49,407 nt of DNA, from contig CALCMD010000019.1 in the NCBI GenBank assembly GCA_937965795.1, positions 1 to 49,407 of the forward strand, given 5' to 3'. How positions within the stretch are numbered: position 1 is the first letter of the stretch; every line of letters begins with the position of its first letter. A program made the translations under genes and the position numbers. Positions 16,768 to 25,916 of this stretch are shown here, one piece after another. The stretch is from an uncultured Lachnospiraceae bacterium. Its GTDB lineage: Bacteria > Bacillota > Clostridia > Lachnospirales > Lachnospiraceae. The notes under the pieces were generated by a model, which was not told where the DNA came from, did not search any database, and was given only the letters and a program-made list of their open reading frames with translations.

Positions 16768-17517
16768 TTATTTATAATTTACGATTTTGCCGAAATCCGG
16801 TTTCAGAGCCGCACCGCCTACCAGACCGCCGTCAATATCGTCCTGAACGAATAATTCCGGAGCCGTAGCCGCATTTACGGAACCGCCATACTGAATACGG
16901 ATCGCTGCTGCCGTCGCATCATCATAAATCTCAGCGATGCACGCACGGATGCCTTTGCATACTTCCTGTGCCTGCTCTGTGGTAGCTGTCTTTCCTGTTC
17001 CGATCGCCCAGATCGGCTCGTAAGCGATAACGGCTGTCTTAGCCTGATCTGCGGTTACTCCGAGGAAACCAACCTTTACCTGCTGACGGATGAAATCCAT
17101 CGTCACACCCTGCTCTCTCTGCTCCAAAGTCTCGCCGCAGCACATGATTGGTGTGATTCCATGCTCGAATGCTTTCAGCATCTTCTTATTTACCGTCTCG
17201 TTTGTCTCTGCAAAGTACTCTCTTCTCTCAGAGTGTCCGAGAACTACATATTTCACGCCTGCATCGGTAAGCATAGCCGGAGAAATCTCGCCTGTATATG
17301 CACCCTTCTCCTCGAAATACATGTTCTCTGCGCCTACCTGGATGTTAGAGCCTTTTACTGCCTCTACAACCGGGATGATATCGATTGCCGGAACGCAGAA
17401 TACAACATCCACTTCATCGTTTGCTACCAATGGTTTTAACTCGTTTACTAAAGCAACTGCCTCGCTTGGAGTCATATTCATTTTCCAGTTGCCTGCAATA
17501 ATTTTCTTTCTTGACAT
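16768..17517 (-). CDS. tpiA: Triosephosphate isomerase
   Basis: 249 aa. Interconverts dihydroxyacetone phosphate and glyceraldehyde-3-phosphate. Active-site features: the N-terminal NWKMN lysine, LGHSERR with the catalytic His, and AYEPIWAIGTGK with the catalytic Glu and loop 6. The frame opens with a GTG at 17523, but AAGGAG lies only 3 nt from it and 9 nt from the ATG at 17517, so MSRKKIIAGNWKMN is the preferred start. It is the third gene of a gap-pgk-tpiA series, separated from pgk by a 283-nt structured spacer. Confidence 0.96.
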   Translation of the reverse strand: MSRKKIIAGNWKMNMTPSEAVALVNELKPLVANDEVDVVFCVPAIDIIPVVEAVKGSNIQVGAENMYFEEKGAYTGEISPAMLTDAGVKYVVLGHSERREYFAETNETVNKKMLKAFEHGITPIMCCGETLEQREQGVTMDFIRQQVKVGFLGVTADQAKTAVIAYEPIWAIGTGKTATTEQAQEVCKGIRACIAEIYDDATAAAIRIQYGGSVNAATAPELFVQDDIDGGLVGGAALKPDFGKIVNYK

Positions 17518-17544
17518 TTTCACTTTCTCCTTAAATTATAGGTT

Positions 17545-17784
17545 GTCCGCACGAAGCTCTGCCCGATCAGCGGCCAGACATCACTAGTAATATGTTCCCC
17601 TTACTAAGCTCATGCTTCGCTCTGCTCGCATTCACTAAGTGCGGGGAACTAAGTTCGCACTAAGCTCTGACCGATCAGCGGCCTACTCGAAATCGCTTCG
17701 CGATTCCTCGTGCGCGTTGCGCCTTCAAACTGAATGTCTTCCCGGCTGCCCCAGGCAAGCCTGGTCAGCGGCCAGACATTCAGT
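17545..17784. repeat. Structured repeat region in the pgk-tpiA spacer
   Basis: Two 31-nt direct repeats (17545-17575 and 17653-17683; 3 mismatches) share GCTCTG-CCGATCAGCGGCC. A third partial copy (TCAGCGGCCAGACAT, ~17766-17780) forms one arm of a long hairpin: ACTGAATGTCT (17729-17739) pairs perfectly with AGACATTCAGT (17774-17784), with inner pairs GGCTG/CAGC and CCAGG/CCTGG. A small hairpin AATCGCTTCGCGATT lies between. It has no ORF and no known riboswitch fold recognised by eye. It would be transcribed between pgk and tpiA. Confidence 0.75.
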
Positions 17785-17800
17785 TCTCAGTCCGCTTATC

Positions 17801-19006
17801 TCATCTATCGTTAGCTGCTGCTACACCTGGAAGCTCTTTTCCTTCGAGGAATTCGAGGGAAGCGCCGCCGCCTGTAGAGATGTGGCTCATCTTGTCGCCG
17901 AAACCGAGCTGGTTTACGGCTGCTGCGGAATCACCGCCGCCGATGATTGTCGTAGCGTCTGTCTCTGCCAGAGCCTTTGCCACTGCGATCGTACCTTTTG
18001 CAAGGATCGGGTTCTCGAATACGCCCATCGGTCCGTTCCATACAACGGTTTTTGCCGTCCTTGCAGCCTCTGCGTACAGCTCTGCTGTCGCAGGTCCGAT
18101 GTCCAGGCACTCTTTATCAGCCGGAACTGCATCTGCGGATACGACAGATACTTCAATTTCTGCATCGATCGGGCTTGGGAAGCCGTCAGCTACGACTGCG
18201 TCTACCGGAAGCAGAAGCTTTTTGCCCATCTTCTCAGCCTTCTCCATCATCTCTTTGCAGTAATCAATCTTAGACTCATCCAGAAGAGAATTTCCTACTT
18301 CCTTGCCCTGCGCTTTTAAGAAAGTATAAGCCATTCCGCCGCCGATAATCAGGGTATCGCACTTCTCAAGAAGATTGTTGATAACGTTCAGCTTGTCTGC
18401 AACTTTGGCTCCGCCGAGAATTGCTACAAACGGTCTTTCCGGATTGTTTACCGCATTGCCCAGGAAATCGATTTCTTTCTGCATCAGGTAACCTACTGCC
18501 GCCGTGTCCACATATTCTGTTACACCTACGTTCGAGCAGTGTGCTCTGTGCGCTGTACCGAAAGCATCGTTTACAAATACTTCACACAGGGAAGCCAGTT
18601 CTTTACTGAATGCTTCGCCGTTCTTCGTCTCTTCCACACGGTAACGTGTATTCTCTAATAATACAACTTCTCCGTCCTGCATAGCTTCTACGGCTGCCTT
18701 TGCATTCGGTCCTACTACCTCAGGATCTGCCGCGAATTTCACTTCCTGTCCCAGCAGCTCAGAAAGACGTGCTGCTACCGGCGCCAGAGAAAGCTCCGGC
18801 TTCGGCTCTCCCTTCGGTTTTCCCAGATGAGAACAAAGGATTACCTTTCCGCCGTCAGCGATTAATTTTTTGATTGTCGGAAGGGCTGCTACCAGACGAT
18901 TTTCGTCTGTGATCTTTCCTTCTTTTAATGGAACATTAAAGTCGCATCTTACCAGAACTTTTTTGCCTTTTACGTTAATATCATCAACTGATTTCTTATT
19001 AAGCAT
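17801..19006 (-). CDS. pgk: Phosphoglycerate kinase
   Basis: 401 aa. Transfers phosphate between 1,3-bisphosphoglycerate and ADP. The N-domain carries VRCDFNVPLKEG and the substrate basic patch (LCSHLGKPKG, HRAHCSN). The C-domain has the nucleotide-binding region around LGGAKVADK and GGGDSAAAVNQLG, and ends in the usual HISTGGGASLEFLEG segment. AGGAGG lies 8 nt before the ATG. It is 82 nt downstream of gap, across a terminator-like hairpin, so part of its expression should be read-through. Confidence 0.97.
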   Translation of the reverse strand: MLNKKSVDDINVKGKKVLVRCDFNVPLKEGKITDENRLVAALPTIKKLIADGGKVILCSHLGKPKGEPKPELSLAPVAARLSELLGQEVKFAADPEVVGPNAKAAVEAMQDGEVVLLENTRYRVEETKNGEAFSKELASLCEVFVNDAFGTAHRAHCSNVGVTEYVDTAAVGYLMQKEIDFLGNAVNNPERPFVAILGGAKVADKLNVINNLLEKCDTLIIGGGMAYTFLKAQGKEVGNSLLDESKIDYCKEMMEKAEKMGKKLLLPVDAVVADGFPSPIDAEIEVSVVSADAVPADKECLDIGPATAELYAEAARTAKTVVWNGPMGVFENPILAKGTIAVAKALAETDATTIIGGGDSAAAVNQLGFGDKMSHISTGGGASLEFLEGKELPGVAAANDR

Positions 19007-19029
19007 TTCTTTGCCTCCTGAATAATGAT

Positions 19030-19064
19030 AAAAGGGTCCGGCCCAAGCAGACCGGACCCTTTTT
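19030..19064. terminator. Terminator/attenuator between gap and pgk
   Basis: A 12-bp stem, AAAAGGGTCCGG with CCGGACCCTTTT, with T-runs on both sides, immediately after gap. Because pgk follows on the same strand with no evident promoter, it probably gives partial termination and gap excess. Confidence 0.85.
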
Positions 19065-19088
19065 GGATCTTCTTAAAGATATTTAAAC

Positions 19089-20102
19089 TTATGCTAACTC
19101 TGAGAAGTATTTGATTGTACGAACCATCTGGCTTACATAGGAATTCTCATTGTCATACCAGGAAACTACCTGTACCTGAGATGTTCCGTCTTCCAGATTT
19201 ACTACCATTGTCTGAGTAGCATCGAACAGAGAACCAAATCTCATACCAACGATGTCGCTGGATACGATCTCGTCTGTGTTGTATCCGAAGGACTCTGTAG
19301 CTGCTGCCTTCATAGCTGCGTTGATACCATCAACAGTAGCCTGTCCTTTTACAACTGCGTTCAGGATTGTGGTAGAACCTGTCGGGGTCGGTACACGCTG
19401 AGCAGCGCCGATCAGCTTGCCGTTCAGTTCCGGAATAACCAGACCGATTGCTTTTGCTGCACCTGTGCTGTTTGGAACGATGTTTACAGCGCCTGCACGA
19501 GATCTTCTCAGATCGCCTTTTCTCTGCGGTCCGTCAAGGATCATCTGATCGCCTGTGTAAGCGTGGATGGTGCACATGATACCAGACTGGATCGGCATAT
19601 AGTCATTCAGAGCTTTTGCCATCGGAGCCAGGCAGTTTGTTGTACAGGAAGCTGCGGAAATAACTGTATCCTCTGCTTTCAGTGTCTCATGGTTTACATT
19701 GTAAACGATAGTCGGCAGATCATTTCCAGCCGGAGCGGAAATAACGACCTTACGAGCGCCTGCCTTAATGTGTGCTTCTGCTTTTGCCTTAGAGGTATAG
19801 AATCCTGTACACTCTAATACAACGTCTACTCCGATTTCTCCCCACGGAAGCTGGGAAGCGTCAGCCATAGCGTAAATTTTGATTTCTTTTCCATCAACAG
19901 TGATAGAATCCTCGCCAGCCTCTACTTTGTCAGCCAGTTCGTATTTACCCTGAGATGAGTCATATTTTAATAAGTGTGCTAACATTTTCGGAGATGTTAA
20001 GTCGTTGATTGCAACTACTTCATATCCCTCTGCGCCAAACATCTGTCTGAATGCAAGACGGCCAATACGACCAAAACCATTAATTGCTACTTTTACTGCC
20101 AT
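19089..20102 (-). CDS. gap: Glyceraldehyde-3-phosphate dehydrogenase, type I
   Basis: 337 aa. Oxidises G3P to 1,3-bisphosphoglycerate with NAD+. NAD-binding motif INGFGRIGRLAFR at the N-terminus; catalytic Cys in SAASCTTNCLAP; KAIGLVIPELNGKL and WYDNENSY at the C-terminus. AGGAGG lies 8 nt before the ATG. Its own promoter is 100 nt upstream, with a leader that can form a small GACC..GGTC hairpin. Confidence 0.97.
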   Translation of the reverse strand: MAVKVAINGFGRIGRLAFRQMFGAEGYEVVAINDLTSPKMLAHLLKYDSSQGKYELADKVEAGEDSITVDGKEIKIYAMADASQLPWGEIGVDVVLECTGFYTSKAKAEAHIKAGARKVVISAPAGNDLPTIVYNVNHETLKAEDTVISAASCTTNCLAPMAKALNDYMPIQSGIMCTIHAYTGDQMILDGPQRKGDLRRSRAGAVNIVPNSTGAAKAIGLVIPELNGKLIGAAQRVPTPTGSTTILNAVVKGQATVDGINAAMKAAATESFGYNTDEIVSSDIVGMRFGSLFDATQTMVVNLEDGTSQVQVVSWYDNENSYVSQMVRTIKYFSELA

Positions 20103-20201
20103 GATTTAATTCCTCCTAAGAATGAAATAATTTGACCAGCCAAAAACCGGTCTTTTGTGTGTTTCTATATAGTTTGTTAAAGAAACCACAACCTATTCCT
20201 T

Positions 20202-20230
20202 ATTTTACCTAACTTGTCCCGAAAATTCAA
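20202..20230 (-). promoter_or_regulatory. Promoter of the gap-pgk-tpiA cluster
   Basis: -35 TTGAAT (20225-20230), 17-nt spacer, -10 TAAAAT (20202-20207), on the minus strand. The leader is about 90 nt. No CggR-type operator or regulator gene is seen. Confidence 0.65.
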
Positions 20231-20287
20231 GAGAAAATTACAAATTTATGATTCTTTTAGAAACTTTTGGCAGGTTTCCATACAGGA

Positions 20288-20317
20288 TTGGACTTTTTTT
20301 CAAATATCCTTTATGAT
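20288..20317 (+). promoter_or_regulatory. Promoter of the PHP phosphatase gene
   Basis: -35 TTGGAC (20288-20293), 18-nt spacer, -10 TATGAT (20312-20317). The leader is about 28 nt to the TTG start. Confidence 0.55.
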
Positions 20318-20351
20318 AAAAGAAAAAACAAGTGTACAAGGAGGGATTTTT

Positions 20352-21152
20352 TTGAACAGTGATTTCCATATTCACTCGTCCTTTTCGGCAGATTCTACAG
20401 CGCCTATGGCGTCCATGATCGAAGAGGGTATCCGGCGTGGGCTGAAAACGATGTGTTTTACCGAGCACCTGGATTATGATTATGTTGCAGACGGGAATCT
20501 TTTCGAGGTGGATACGCCTGCTTATCTGGACGAACTGAACCGATGCCGGCAGCTATACGGCAAAAAAACAGAGCTTCTCTTTGGAATAGAACTTGGGCTG
20601 GAGCCGCGTCTTTCGGGACGGCTCTCAGAATATGTGCGGCAATGGGATTTCGACTTTATCATCGGCTCTTCCCATACGGTAAACGGAGCCGACCCTTATT
20701 ACCCCGCTTTCTACAAAGGACGCAGCGAAAAGGATTGCTACCTGGAATACTTTCAGTCCATCCTTCAGAATCTGGAAGCATTCTCCGATTTTGATGTGTA
20801 TGGACATATCGACTACATCGTGCGCTACGGGCCAAACAAAAACCGCTTCTACTCCTATGAAAAATACAAGGATATTCTGGATGAAATCTTAAAATCCATC
20901 CTTTCGCATCATATTGGCCTGGAGCTGAACACAGCCGGTTATAAATACGGCCTGAACGCCCCGAATCCCCACCCCGATATATTAAAACGTTACCGGGAGC
21001 TTGGCGGCGAAATCCTTACTGTGGGCAGCGACGGCCATGCGCCGGAACATCTGGCTTATGCTTTCGATAAGGTACGGGATGTGCTGCTGGAATGCGGCTT
21101 CCGCTACTATACTGTTTTCCGGAACCGAAAACCGGAATTTATAAAACTATAA
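20352..21152 (+). CDS. hisK: PHP-family histidinol-phosphatase
   Basis: 266 aa. Probably dephosphorylates L-histidinol phosphate (HisJ/HisK family); a generic PHP phosphoesterase is the alternative. The metal-binding HxH is at the N-terminus (DFHIHSSFSAD), with FTEHLDY, FDVYGHIDYIVRYG and a C-terminal GSDGHAPE contributing further ligands. The longer in-frame ATG starts lack a ribosome site. AAGGAGG at 20338-20344 lies 7 nt before a TTG at 20352, just before the HxH, so translation starts at TTG. No other his genes are nearby. Confidence 0.84.
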   Translation: MNSDFHIHSSFSADSTAPMASMIEEGIRRGLKTMCFTEHLDYDYVADGNLFEVDTPAYLDELNRCRQLYGKKTELLFGIELGLEPRLSGRLSEYVRQWDFDFIIGSSHTVNGADPYYPAFYKGRSEKDCYLEYFQSILQNLEAFSDFDVYGHIDYIVRYGPNKNRFYSYEKYKDILDEILKSILSHHIGLELNTAGYKYGLNAPNPHPDILKRYRELGGEILTVGSDGHAPEHLAYAFDKVRDVLLECGFRYYTVFRNRKPEFIKL

Positions 21153-21182
21153 GAATCCCCCGCAGCTTCCTGCGGGGGATTC
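21153..21182. terminator. Perfect 13-bp hairpin between convergent hisK and GH95 genes
   Basis: GAATCCCCCGCAG (21153-21165) pairs perfectly with CTGCGGGGGATTC (21170-21182) around a CTTC tetraloop. A short U-rich tail (TTCTTATAGTTTT) exists only on the minus strand. Confidence 0.7.
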
Positions 21183-21193
21183 CTGATCTCTAA

Positions 21194-24100
21194 CTATTTC
21201 ACTCTTGTTTTCTTTCCTGCGCCTGCTTTTTTCAATTTCTTCAGCAATGCGGCTTTCTGTTTCTTATTCATCTTCTTTGCGCTTACTACCAGCTTTGCGG
21301 ACGTCTTTTTAAACGCCTGCTTTCCAATGGTCTTTAAAGCCTTGCCCTTCAACTGAACCATCGTCAGACTCTTACATCCTTTAAACGCACTCTTTCCAAT
21401 GCTTGTAACGTTTTTGCCAAGAATAACTTTTTTCAGCTTCGCATTACCGCTCATTACTTTGTCGCCGACCTGTGTAACGGTATGTTTATATCCGTTCAGA
21501 TCAACCGTAGCGGGAACGTTCATCTTTGTTGCATTCTTGCTCTTCACGGCTACAAGCTTTGCCGTCCTTGTATCCGGATTAATTACCTGATAACGCGAGC
21601 CGTCTTTTGCCTTTATGACGTCGCCCTTTTTCGGCTGCGTTACTGGCGGCTGTCCTGCTTTTTCCACCGTTACCGCAATCGAAGCTTTCTTATTCTGCGG
21701 ATTTTCGATATTCTCAGCAAGCCTGAGGTCTCCCTGAAGCGTATAGGTTCCGGCTGTGCTGCCATTATAATTGCCCTTCTGCCAGGTCACATCCAGTTCC
21801 ACGATCTCTCCGGAATCTAATACAACCTTTGCTTTCTTCGGCAGAGTAAGCTGTTCAAATGCCGTGCCATTCTTTGCGGTTACGCCGTTAAACGCTGCCA
21901 CATTTGTAATCTTTTTAGTGGAAGCCGCTATCTTTCCTGCAACAAAGCTAAGTCTTGCCACGTCTGAATTCTTGTCCTGCTCACTTACCGCCACTACTTT
22001 TATATTGTACTTCTGATCTACGGTAAGTCCTGTGAGGGCATACTCCGTATCTGCCGTCTCTCCTGCCAGCGCACCGTCTACATAAACTTTATACTTCGCC
22101 GCGCCATTCGAAGCTTTCCAGGACAGTTTCGCCTGTGTCGCGTCTGCTCCTGCTGTCACGGTCAGTCCTGTCACTTTATCCGGCGCTGTTCCTTCGTCTG
22201 GTTCTTTCGTTTCCTGAGAAAGGGTCGTCGCCTTCACCTCAATTGCATTCTGTGACTCCTGCCCTGACACAACGGCTTTTACAGAAAGGGTATATTCTTT
22301 TCCGGACTCCAGTCCTTCTACCCATGTGTAGGTTCCCGTAGCTGTCGCCGCTTCCCGACCGTTTGCATAAATCTTATAGGAATCCGCTCCATCCGTCGGC
22401 GTCCACTGAATCATCACACGCTCGGATTCGACTGCCAGCACCTGTGCCTGCTGTTCTTCCGGAATCTCCGGGATTCCCGAAGGACTGATGACGCGGAAAG
22501 CATCCAGCTCTACCTTTGTCTTACTGCCGTTTCCTTTGGTATTTGTTGCCCTTACTACGATTGTATGCTCGCCCGGAGCCAAATCTGTTTTCAGGAATAC
22601 TTCATGCTGTCTCGTCGTGCTTGCCGCATAAGTATCATATTCCCCATAGGAAGTTCCATCAATCGAAACCTCTATCTTTCCTCTGTCAGAGTTCAGACAT
22701 GTCCAAACGCCAATGCCTGTACCTGTAAAGGTCAGCGTAGCTGTTTCTGTTCCTGTCGGACTCTCTAAATACTTAATCGTACCGTCATAATTGCTGCTTT
22801 CTGAATTCCAGTCTCCCCAGTTGCCGGAATACTGAATTCTGCTGTCCTGATCGTCAATCATTCCGCCACTGTTGAGCGATACGCTCTCGGAAGGCTCTGA
22901 CTCTGCTTTTCCGCTTCCCGCCGTCACCTGATACGTAAGACTGCCGAAAATGCTGTATCCCGTTTCATCCGTATACCGCGTTCCTGTCACGCCTGATGCG
23001 ATCTGTACCATTTCGCCCTCATCGGCCTGACGATATACATTGTATACCATATCTTCATTATTTTCGCCTGCGTTCCAGCTCAGCTCTACGCGGTTCGCAT
23101 CCAGTCTTCCTGCATTCAGGCCCGTCGGGGTAATCCCTTTGTTTTCCTTCGGAATCTGGCTGATGGTATAACTCTTTCCTTTCTCTGTATCAAAGGAGAT
23201 ACGGTTATCCGCGATTTTGGTGATTTCCACTTCATTTCCATCTTCATCTGTCACAGACGCCAGGAAATAATTGTTTCCCTGAACGGCAACCTCTCCGCCG
23301 CTCTTGGAAGTGATCATCACCCGATCCATCTGATTATCAGACCACTCCATATCCACTTCAAAGTTTCCTCTTGCCAGCAGACCGTACGCATGTCCACTTC
23401 TCCATGCGTCCGGAAGCGCCGGAAGCAGGTTAATATAACCCATGTTGCTCTGCATCAGAAGTTCGTTGACGCCTGCGGTATACCCAAAGTTTCCGTCAAT
23501 CTGGAAAGGCGGATGCGTATCCCAGAGGTTCTTATAGATTTTGGAACCAAGCAGATTGCCAATTACCTTGTATGCGTGGTTTCCATCGCCAAGACGGGCC
23601 CAGGTTGCGATACGCTGCGCCATACCCCAGCCGGTACTGTCGTCCGTTCTGTTCTCCATGGAAACTTTTGCGGCTGCCATCCACTCCGGATGCTCCTCCG
23701 TGATCAGATCCCCCGGATACAGACCCAGCATATGGGAAATATGTCTGTGTCCATACCCCTCTCCGATCCTATTTCCATCTGCATCCTTATTAAACTCTTC
23801 CTCTATATACCACTCTTTGATCTGGCCGCTCTTTCCAATCTCAATCGGTGACAGCCGGCTCTGATTTTCCTTCCACCGGGCAACCTCGTCCTCATCTACG
23901 CCCAAAAGCTCCGCTGCCTTAATCGTATCTTCATAAAGCTGCCATACCAGCGTGCCCTCATAAGTATTTCCCAGCGTTCTCGCACCATGCTCCGGTGAAT
24001 AAGCCGGCGCCGTTACCAGACGGGTGGACTTCGTTCCATCCTCCAGGGTAATCTCCGTACCGCTGTCCACCAGAATCTGATCGTACAAAAGCGCCTCTTC

Positions 24101-25771
24101 CTTCATCATCGGATAAAGCTTTTCTTTCATGTATTCCAGATCGCCAGTGTATTCATAGTACTCCCAGCAGTTCTGGAGAATCCACGGTACGGACGCCGGC
24201 GACCAGCCCCAGTCAAAGCTCCAGCCCGGACAGGTCCAGCCAAACGGATTGTTCTGCGTATGAGCCGCAAAGCCATCCGTAGTGCCAAAATAGGTCTGCG
24301 CCGTCACCTTTCCCGGTTCAACCATAGACTCAATATAATCCACCAGAGGCGTCGCACACTCCACCAGGTTCGCTGAATAAGTAGGCATGTAATTCATCTG
24401 AAGATTGACATTGATATGGTAATCGCTGCCCCAGGGAACCTGACCTCCGTCACCCACGCGGTTCTGCCATACGCCCTGAAGGTTGGAAGGCAGGTCGCCC
24501 TCTCTGGATGATGCGATGGTCAGATAACGTCCATACTGATACAGAAGAACCTCCAGAAGTCCTCTCTCTGCCGATGTAGCCGTAGAGTTTTTGTATGCCG
24601 CCAGAAGATCATCCGTCGTCTTTTCTGCCGCCTGTACCGTCTGGCCGAGATTCAGGTCTACTCTGGCAAAAAGCTCCTGATAATCTGCCAGGTGAGAGCT
24701 TTTCACTTCGTCATAGCCTTTCTCTTTCGCTGCGTCAACAACACCTTTTACACGTGCTGCTACCTGCTCGTCTGTCTCGCCTGTACGGTAATAGTAAGTT
24801 TTGGTTTTATCCTCATTATAGAATGTATTTTTGTAATCCGTTCCTGCTGAAATAAAAATCACAACTTCATCCGCGCCGGAAATATCCAGAGACTGCTGGT
24901 CGGAACCCGCCGCCTTCGTACCGTCCGTCACGACCTGAAGCACAGAATTCATCTTCATCTGATTATCCTGTAAGCTTCCCTTCATCACGATCGTGCCTGC
25001 ACTGGCGTCTACCGTATAATCGGCATTCTTGCCCAGCCTGCGGCTTACGACATTATTATCATCATTGTCTACCGGGAATTTGACATTCAGGTTCAGTTTA
25101 CTGTTTCCCTTCGCCGTCAGCTTCATAGCCAGTACGTTATCCGGATAGCTCATGAAATATTCTCTGTGATAATCCGTTCCGTTCTGCGTGAAATCTACAT
25201 TTGCAATTCCGGTCGCAAGATCAAGGTCGCGGCTGTAATCCGTATAATTATCGTTTGTCAGTCCGCTGAAGGTAAGGTAAATATCTCCCCATGACTGATA
25301 AGCGCCGTATCCGTCATTTAAGCCCGCTCCCACCAGGGCGTTACAGAGACTGGTCGCATTGGAGGCGTTGTTCCGAAAAGCCTCTACGACCTGACGGTAC
25401 TTTTCTGACATTGCCACACCGCCTGACGTCGCAATATTTCCTCCCTGATAATTCGGCCTTGACTCGCTGGGCCCCCCATTCCACAGTGTTTTCTGGTTGA
25501 AGGTCAGACGCTCATTGACAATCTCGCCATACACATTCGCACCCATAAAGCTGTTGCCGATGGGAAGCGTCATCTGCTCCCAAAGATTGTTCCCGCTCAG
25601 CCCGCTTGCGCTTGCCGGCTCATCATACCACAATCTCAATACATTTTCCTCCGTCTCTGCCTGCTCAGATGCCTCCCTGGTTTCCTGCATACTGCCAGCC
25701 ATTACGGAAATCCCGCTCATTGTCAATATCATCGACATGGACAAAAGCGCTGATAAAATCTTTTTCTTCAC
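21194..25771 (-). CDS. Secreted GH95 alpha-L-fucosidase with FN3, CBM-like, Ig-like and LRR_5 modules
   Basis: 1525 aa. A signal peptide (about 1-25) is followed by a GH95 catalytic unit (~45-880). Catalytic residues matching the Bifidobacterium AfcA pattern are visible: Asn454/Asn456 in HINVNLQMNY, Glu594 in YSPEHG and Asp759 in QIDGNFG. After that come FN3 (~880-965), a galactose-binding/CBM-like domain (~970-1096), two FN3 (~1105-1184, ~1197-1278), an Ig-like Big_4 domain (~1287-1373) and an LRR_5 module (~1380-1525) with a Lys-rich tail. It releases (usually alpha-1,2-linked) fucose from mucin or milk-type glycans by inversion. There is no LPXTG or transmembrane anchor. Single-gene transcript; no fucose-use genes adjacent. 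Confidence 0.92.
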   Translation of the reverse strand: MKKKILSALLSMSMILTMSGISVMAGSMQETREASEQAETEENVLRLWYDEPASASGLSGNNLWEQMTLPIGNSFMGANVYGEIVNERLTFNQKTLWNGGPSESRPNYQGGNIATSGGVAMSEKYRQVVEAFRNNASNATSLCNALVGAGLNDGYGAYQSWGDIYLTFSGLTNDNYTDYSRDLDLATGIANVDFTQNGTDYHREYFMSYPDNVLAMKLTAKGNSKLNLNVKFPVDNDDNNVVSRRLGKNADYTVDASAGTIVMKGSLQDNQMKMNSVLQVVTDGTKAAGSDQQSLDISGADEVVIFISAGTDYKNTFYNEDKTKTYYYRTGETDEQVAARVKGVVDAAKEKGYDEVKSSHLADYQELFARVDLNLGQTVQAAEKTTDDLLAAYKNSTATSAERGLLEVLLYQYGRYLTIASSREGDLPSNLQGVWQNRVGDGGQVPWGSDYHINVNLQMNYMPTYSANLVECATPLVDYIESMVEPGKVTAQTYFGTTDGFAAHTQNNPFGWTCPGWSFDWGWSPASVPWILQNCWEYYEYTGDLEYMKEKLYPMMKEEALLYDQILVDSGTEITLEDGTKSTRLVTAPAYSPEHGARTLGNTYEGTLVWQLYEDTIKAAELLGVDEDEVARWKENQSRLSPIEIGKSGQIKEWYIEEEFNKDADGNRIGEGYGHRHISHMLGLYPGDLITEEHPEWMAAAKVSMENRTDDSTGWGMAQRIATWARLGDGNHAYKVIGNLLGSKIYKNLWDTHPPFQIDGNFGYTAGVNELLMQSNMGYINLLPALPDAWRSGHAYGLLARGNFEVDMEWSDNQMDRVMITSKSGGEVAVQGNNYFLASVTDEDGNEVEITKIADNRISFDTEKGKSYTISQIPKENKGITPTGLNAGRLDANRVELSWNAGENNEDMVYNVYRQADEGEMVQIASGVTGTRYTDETGYSIFGSLTYQVTAGSGKAESEPSESVSLNSGGMIDDQDSRIQYSGNWGDWNSESSNYDGTIKYLESPTGTETATLTFTGTGIGVWTCLNSDRGKIEVSIDGTSYGEYDTYAASTTRQHEVFLKTDLAPGEHTIVVRATNTKGNGSKTKVELDAFRVISPSGIPEIPEEQQAQVLAVESERVMIQWTPTDGADSYKIYANGREAATATGTYTWVEGLESGKEYTLSVKAVVSGQESQNAIEVKATTLSQETKEPDEGTAPDKVTGLTVTAGADATQAKLSWKASNGAAKYKVYVDGALAGETADTEYALTGLTVDQKYNIKVVAVSEQDKNSDVARLSFVAGKIAASTKKITNVAAFNGVTAKNGTAFEQLTLPKKAKVVLDSGEIVELDVTWQKGNYNGSTAGTYTLQGDLRLAENIENPQNKKASIAVTVEKAGQPPVTQPKKGDVIKAKDGSRYQVINPDTRTAKLVAVKSKNATKMNVPATVDLNGYKHTVTQVGDKVMSGNAKLKKVILGKNVTSIGKSAFKGCKSLTMVQLKGKALKTIGKQAFKKTSAKLVVSAKKMNKKQKAALLKKLKKAGAGKKTRVK

Positions 25772-25804
25772 TTTCTTTCCTCCTATTCATCAATAGTTAT
25801 TTCT

Positions 25805-25833
25805 ATTAAAACATATCCGCCGCTCTTTTTCAA
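25805..25833 (-). promoter_or_regulatory. Promoter of the GH95 gene
   Basis: -35 TTGAAA (25828-25833), 17-nt spacer, -10 TTTAAT (25805-25810), on the minus strand. AGGAGG follows before the ATG at 25771. Confidence 0.6.
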
Positions 25834-25855
25834 TCTAAAAATAGTCAGAAATACC

Positions 25856-25906
25856 AAAAAGACACCCGAAAATCAGAATTTTCACTCTCATTTTCACAGT
25901 GTCTTT
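25856..25906 (-). terminator. Terminator of the isc-mnmA operon
   Basis: On the minus strand AAAGACAC pairs with GTGTCTTTTT, with an inner GAAAAT/ATTTTC stem, ~11 nt after the mnmA stop. Confidence 0.8.
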
Positions 25907-25916
25907 CGACTATTTT

